Shown here: positions 61,628 to 64,000 of the stretch, in pieces | Position numbering within the stretch: position 1 is the first letter of the stretch | How the letters are laid out: every line of letters starts with the position of its first letter | NCBI GenBank assembly: GCA_016793865.1 | Contig: JAEULJ010000001.1 | Coordinates: 434,001-498,000, forward strand | Direction: 5' to 3' | Length of the DNA: 64,000 bases | Source of the DNA: Altererythrobacter sp. | Lineage (GTDB): Bacteria > Pseudomonadota > Alphaproteobacteria > Sphingomonadales > Sphingomonadaceae | Made by a program: the position numbers and the translations under genes | The notes under the pieces: model-generated | The model's input: only the letters and a program-made list of their open reading frames with translations | Told to the model about the DNA's origin: nothing | The model's database searches: none

Positions 61628-64000
61628 TCAGCGCCGCGGTCGCGGCACGCTGATCGCCTCGCCGGTCCATTCGACCGTCGCATCGTAGGCGGCGTCCAGG
61701 TCGAGAGGCACGCCGGGGGTCATCCAGCGGATGCGGATTTCGCGCCTCGCGGCCATGCCGCGATAGCCCTTGCCCTCGCGCGCGCCCAGCGTGACCGTGC
61801 CGCTGGCATCGTCGTAGGCAATCGGCATCCGGCTGTAGGCACCTTCGCGATAGCGCTCGCTCACGCCGTCGTCCTCATGCAGCGAAAAGCGGCCGTCCGC
61901 GCCTGGATAGACCAGCAGGGTGAGCGGAGCGCCGGGCAGTTCGTCGACATATTGCTGGACCGGCCCCAGCGGCAGGATCGAACCTGCGCGCACGAACAGC
62001 GGCATACGTTCATACGGGGCGGCGGCCGTGACCGCCTGTGCGCCCGTATGGCGCGCGCCGGAATGAAAATCCCACCATCCCCCCGGCACGCCCGGCAAAT
62101 AGACCTGCCGCGCCCGCGCCTTGTATTCGCTCACCGGGGCTACCAGCAGTTCGCGGCCGAACAGATATTGATCGTCGATGGCGCGGGCGATCCGGTCCTG
62201 CGGGAAATCCATCGCCAGACCGCGCATGATGCTGCCATCGGCAAACCATGTCTCGGCCGCGAGCGTGGCGATATAGGGCATCAGCCGGTAGCGGAGCTCG
62301 CTGTGCCAGAGCATCGAGGCGCGCATCGGCGAGCCTTCCGGAGCAATCTCGTAAATCTCCCGCCTGGGCGCCTCGCCATGGCTGCGGAACAGCGGGCTGA
62401 AGGCCCCGAACTGGAACCAGCGCAGGTTGAGCTCGCGCCACTCCTCCAGATCGCCGGGCTCCGGCGCGGCGGCGGCGAAGCGGTTCTCGAGCGCGAAGCC
62501 GCCTATATCGTGAGTCCAGTTGGGGATGCCCGACATCGACAGGCTGACGCCGGCAGATATCTGCGCGCGCAGATCGTACCATCGGCTGGCGACATCGCCT
62601 GACCACAACGCGCTGCCCGTGCGCTGGATGCCGGCGAAGCCCGAGCGGGTGAGGATGAAGGGGCGCACATCGGGCTTCCACTCGCGCCACCCGCGATGGA
62701 CCCCCTCCGCGTGAACCAGCGGGAAGCTGTTGAAGAACTGCGCGGCGGGGCCAAGCGCGGTCGGCCCCATCGTCTTCACCCGGTCCTCGATCGAAAGGTT
62801 CGAATGGATGTCGGGCTCGGTCGCATCCAGCCACCACGCGTCGGTGCCCAGCGTCGCCAGCTTGTCCTTCACCTGCCGCCAGTAGATCGCCCGTGCCTCG
62901 GGCGAATAGGAGTCGTAGTCGGTGTTGAGATAGCCCGGCCCCACCCAATCCCTGTTCCCCATGTCGATATTGCCGGGATAGACATGGCCGGCCTCGGCCA
63001 GTTCCTTGTAATGGGCGGTGGTCGGGTAGAACTTGGGCCAGACCGAGATCATGAAGCGTGCATTGAGGGCGTGGACGCGCTCCACCATGCCCTTGGGATC
63101 GGGGAAACGCACTGCTTCGAAATCATGGCTGCCCCAGGCATCCTGCGGCCAGTAGAACCAGTCCTGGACGATGGCGTCGAGCGGGATGCGGCGCTTGCGG
63201 TATTCCTCCACCACGCCGACGAGCTGGGCCTGCGTCTCATAGCGCTGGCGCGACTGCCAGAAGCCATAGGCCCACTTCGGCAGCAGCACCGCCTTGCCGG
63301 TAAGCTGGCGATAGCCCGCGATCGCGCCATCCATGCCGCGCGTGCCGCCCGGCACGAACCAGTAGTCGACCGCGCGGCCGATCTCGCTGGTCAGCCAGAT
63401 CGACTTGCGGTGCGCCGCAGGCAGCGGCGCGCTGTGCAGGAACGCCATGTAGCCGGCGTTGGGTTCCCATTCGATGCGCAGCTTGACCGGCTTGCCGGCG
63501 GTCATCGCGTGCTCGAAATTGGCGTACCAGGGGTTCCAGTTCTGCCGCCAGCGATCGAGCACCAGCCTGCCGTCCAGCCACAGCCTGAAATAGCTTGAGG
63601 CATAGAGCTGGAACTTGTGCACCCCGGTCGTGGCGGCGGTCAGATCGCCGGTCCATTCGACCCGCTGGGTCTGCACGGCATTGCCGGCGGTGTTCTGGCC
63701 GCTGTCGGAGGCCACTGTCCGCGCCCGGGCCGCCGCCGGCCATTTCGCCTGATCGTCGATATACTGGTAGTCGATCACCGCTTCGCGCCGCGTCACCGCG
63801 AGCTTGTCGCCCAGCCAGTATCGCGCGGTGAAGCCCGGGCCGCCGCCGCTGGTCACACTGAGGCCGCCCGATCCCCCGCCATCCCCCACGAAGCCATAAG
63901 GCGCCGGATTGCCGAAGCGGGTGATCGCCGTGTTGTTCCACAAGATGCCATAGCCGCGCGTGGAGACGAGGAAGGGCACCGCGATGTCCATGTTGTGCTG
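61628..64000 (-). CDS. GH31 alpha-xylosidase with inserted PA14 domain, N-terminus cut off by window
   Basis: The visible 790 residues lack the N-terminus, which lies beyond the window edge. The first part of the GH31 N-domain (STRGYGILWNN) is followed by a PA14-like insertion of about 140 residues (FTARYWLGDK ... HKFQLYASSYFRLWLDG). The catalytic barrel then has WQSRQRYETQ, nucleophile Asp in WWLDATEPDIHS and acid/base Asp in LWSGDVASRW. The insertion and these motifs match the XylS/Xyl31-type alpha-xylosidases that release xylose from xyloglucan oligosaccharides. Its stop lies 57 bases upstream of operator B7, so it may have a separate promoter outside the window. Confidence 0.88.
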   Translation of the reverse strand, partial: QHNMDIAVPFLVSTRGYGILWNNTAITRFGNPAPYGFVGDGGGSGGLSVTSGGGPGFTARYWLGDKLAVTRREAVIDYQYIDDQAKWPAAARARTVASDSGQNTAGNAVQTQRVEWTGDLTAATTGVHKFQLYASSYFRLWLDGRLVLDRWRQNWNPWYANFEHAMTAGKPVKLRIEWEPNAGYMAFLHSAPLPAAHRKSIWLTSEIGRAVDYWFVPGGTRGMDGAIAGYRQLTGKAVLLPKWAYGFWQSRQRYETQAQLVGVVEEYRKRRIPLDAIVQDWFYWPQDAWGSHDFEAVRFPDPKGMVERVHALNARFMISVWPKFYPTTAHYKELAEAGHVYPGNIDMGNRDWVGPGYLNTDYDSYSPEARAIYWRQVKDKLATLGTDAWWLDATEPDIHSNLSIEDRVKTMGPTALGPAAQFFNSFPLVHAEGVHRGWREWKPDVRPFILTRSGFAGIQRTGSALWSGDVASRWYDLRAQISAGVSLSMSGIPNWTHDIGGFALENRFAAAAPEPGDLEEWRELNLRWFQFGAFSPLFRSHGEAPRREIYEIAPEGSPMRASMLWHSELRYRLMPYIATLAAETWFADGSIMRGLAMDFPQDRIARAIDDQYLFGRELLVAPVSEYKARARQVYLPGVPGGWWDFHSGARHTGAQAVTAAAPYERMPLFVRAGSILPLGPVQQYVDELPGAPLTLLVYPGADGRFSLHEDDGVSERYREGAYSRMPIAYDDASGTVTLGAREGKGYRGMAARREIRIRWMTPGVPLDLDAAYDATVEWTGEAISVPRPRR

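Overview
The window reads as the chromosome of a GC-rich alphaproteobacterium, most likely a sphingomonad (Sphingomonadales). The evidence is two large TonB-dependent receptors, a Caulobacter/sphingomonad-type set of Weimberg xylose genes, a ManD-type mannonate dehydratase, and many Tat or lipoprotein-exported glycoside hydrolases. No rRNA, tRNA, CRISPR array, transposase or prophage gene was seen. Almost the whole 64 kb is one plant cell-wall polysaccharide locus with no gene-free stretch above 300 bases.

Region 1 (about 1-18.5 kb) is a pectin and hexuronate module. A minus-strand operon runs TonB receptor, esterase, GH43, uxaC and uxuB-like reductase. Divergent from it are a family 1 pectate lyase and a small cupin. 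A second minus operon holds a RpiB-like isomerase, kduD, kdgK and a type B carboxylesterase. A LacI-type regulator is followed by a divergent uxaA, a hydratase-like gene and a hexuronate-type MFS transporter. Four copies of a TGACACCGGTTWCC motif lie in the promoters. Together the enzymes take galacturonate, glucuronate and unsaturated uronate to 2-keto-3-deoxygluconate and its 6-phosphate.

Region 2 (about 18.5-49.5 kb) is a xylan, xyloglucan and beta-glucan module. It holds manD, three GH3 enzymes, two GH5 enzymes, GH43, GH67 alpha-glucuronidase, GH10 xylanase, an acetylesterase of the sialate O-acetylesterase type and an aldose epimerase. All five Weimberg enzymes are present (xylB, xylC, xylD, xylX, xylA), with a second LacI-type regulator (XylR-like) and a TonB receptor. 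A second operator, TGGTAGCGCTACCA, occurs seven times, five of them over the -10 element of a recognisable promoter.

Region 3 (about 49.5-64 kb) is the unusual part. Four flavin-dependent halogenase-family genes lie in two converging operons, both starting from promoter regions that carry a XylR-type operator. They come with a frameshifted JmjC/cupin-8-like gene, a small alpha/beta hydrolase, a sugar porter, a Tat-exported Gfo/Idh/MocA oxidoreductase, a second hexuronate-type transporter and a GH31 alpha-xylosidase cut by the window edge. One of the four flavoproteins has lost every halogenase signature residue that I could align. What a halogenase-like system does inside a xylan regulon is not known to me; it is the best candidate here for an undescribed function.
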